Shown here piece after piece: positions 5,681 to 6,041 of a DNA stretch of 6,041 bases. Both the position numbers and the translations under genes were made by a program. How positions within the stretch are numbered: the stretch's first letter is position 1; each line of letters begins with the position of its first letter. This DNA comes from Brevundimonas sp. (GTDB lineage Bacteria > Pseudomonadota > Alphaproteobacteria > Caulobacterales > Caulobacteraceae): contig NZ_JAVHLH010000177.1 of assembly GCF_031082345.1 (NCBI RefSeq), positions 1-6,041 on the forward strand, in the 5' to 3' direction. A model generated the notes under the pieces. It ran no database searches and was not told where the DNA came from. It was given only the letters and a program-made list of their open reading frames with translations.

Positions 5681-5934
5681 CCCAAGAGATCCTTCAACGC
5701 CGCCACGTCCAGCATCGACTCCGCCAGCAGCTTCTTCAGCCGCCGGTTCTCGTCCTCCAGCGTCTTCAGCTTCTGGGCGTCCGAGACGCTCATCCCGCTG
5801 TATTTGGCCTTCCAGCGATAAAAGGTCGGCTCGCTGATCCCGTACGGCCGGCAGACCTCCGCCGTCGCACCGCCAGCCTCCTGTTCGCGCAGAACGCCTA
5901 TGATCTGAGCCTCGCTGAACCTGCTCTTCTTCAT
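5671..5934 (-). CDS. IS3-family OrfA (DNA-binding transposase subunit), intact
   Basis: This 87-residue protein recognises the element ends and normally supplies the N-terminus of the OrfAB transposase. [20 protein letters not shown] leads into an HTH_Tnp_1-type domain (about 8-47), with [14 protein letters not shown] as the recognition helix region. A leucine-zipper-like helix (about 56-84, [15 protein letters not shown]) follows, and [12 protein letters not shown] ends the protein. This is the IS407/IS1222-like OrfA pattern. The ATG at 5934 has AAGGAG (5946-5941) 6 bases upstream, supporting the start. The stop TGA (5673-5671) comes directly after the AAAAAAC frameshift heptamer. Since orfB is dead, only OrfA can be made; alone, OrfA of IS3 elements can act as an inhibitor of transposition or repressor. 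Confidence 0.93.
   Translation of the reverse strand: MKKSRFSEAQIIGVLREQEAGGATAEVCRPYGISEPTFYRWKAKYSGMSVSDAQKLKTLEDENRRLKKLLAESMLDVAALKDLLGKN
5674..5680 (-). promoter_or_regulatory. Programmed -1 frameshift heptamer AAAAAAC
   Basis: In the orfA frame the codons read GGA AAA AAC TGA, so the heptamer is A-AAA-AAC placed just before the orfA stop. Slipping back one base gives AAA AAA CTG ACC and continues into orfB as G-K-K-L-T-G-P. This is the standard way IS3 elements make OrfAB. The site is intact even though the downstream orfB is not. Confidence 0.85.
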
Positions 5935-5984
5935 GTCCGTCTCCTTGAGGTTGACGGACCCTCACTCAAACCGAGGGATCAGGA

Positions 5985-5997
5985 AGGGGGCAGGTCA
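5985..5997 (-). repeat. Right terminal inverted repeat of the IS3-family element
   Basis: Read inward on the minus strand it is TGACCTGCCCCCT, the exact partner of 4742-4754. It lies upstream of orfA, as expected for the transposase-proximal end. Confidence 0.85.
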
Positions 5998-6041
5998 GGA
6001 CGAACAGCGCCTTAAAGCGGCCGGCGCCGATCAATAACGTC
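5998..6041. other. Right flank of the IS3 element
   Basis: These 44 bases continue the DNA seen at 4677-4741 before the IS3 insertion. On the minus strand they are open in the frame T-L-L-I-G-A-G-R-F-K-A-L-F-V, which stays in phase with the spacer once the element is removed. Nothing else can be said at this length. Confidence 0.3.

Larger units (their letters stand above)
4742..5997 (-). mobile_element. Degenerate IS3-family (IS407-like) insertion sequence (about 1256 bp)
   Basis: The element has TG...CA ends. TGACCTGCCCCCT at 4742-4754 is perfectly repeated in inverted orientation at 5985-5997, and the similarity continues inward after a 2-base gap (CTGGTCCCGCGG against CTGATCCCTCGG). It has the two-gene IS3 layout: orfA, a frameshift signal, and orfB. 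The flanking 4-mers are AGAC (4738-4741) and GGAC (5998-6001), which match at 3 of 4 bases and could be an eroded 4-bp target duplication, the size made by IS407-group elements. orfB is broken by two frameshifts and two stop codons, so this copy cannot move by itself and is older than the IS1182 insertion. Confidence 0.9.

Noticed and set aside
3094..5998. The two insertion sequences as a single composite transposon
   Set aside because: They belong to different families with unrelated ends, are only about 65 bases apart, and carry nothing between them except a short host remnant; each has its own flanking repeat.

Overview
This is a high-GC window whose gene content fits an alphaproteobacterium, most likely of the Caulobacterales (Brevundimonas/Caulobacter type). 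That assignment is an inference from protein style, GC-rich third codon positions and a candidate promoter resembling the Caulobacter housekeeping consensus. No rRNA, tRNA or CRISPR array is visible.

Left part (1-1715, minus strand): a tightly packed operon read right to left. It encodes a TetR-family regulator, a periplasmic substrate-binding protein of the siderophore/cobalamin type, and the N-terminal part of a FecCD/BtuC-type permease that runs off the left edge. Both gene junctions are 4-base GTGA overlaps, so the three genes are probably translationally coupled. An ATPase gene would be expected beyond the window.

Middle (1813-3091, plus strand): diverging from the regulator is a membrane-anchored family 2 glycosyltransferase. 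Its homology stops abruptly near 2788-2796, in the conserved Q-x-x-R-W region, and the rest of the gene is missing. Past the break the DNA is less GC-rich and carries a 78-residue XRE-type helix-turn-helix protein, with inverted repeats before and inside it. This looks like the edge of acquired or rearranged DNA.

Right part (3090-5998): two insertion sequences of different age. The first, 3094-4672, is an apparently intact IS1182-family element with 17-bp imperfect terminal repeats, a 4-bp GACT target duplication, a full-length transposase, and a hairpin that covers the transposase ribosome binding site. The second, 4742-5997, is a decayed IS3-family (IS407-like) element. Its orfA and AAAAAAC frameshift signal are intact, but orfB carries two frameshifts and two stop codons. 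Joining the flanks of both elements restores a short minus-strand reading frame that converges on the XRE gene, and the IS1182 element sits exactly at the convergent stop codons.

No clearly new multi-gene system is visible. The points most worth following are the orphan XRE gene at the glycosyltransferase breakpoint, the hairpin over the IS1182 ribosome binding site, and the TetR gene fused translationally to a metal/cofactor uptake operon. No stretch longer than 300 bases lacks a gene or element.
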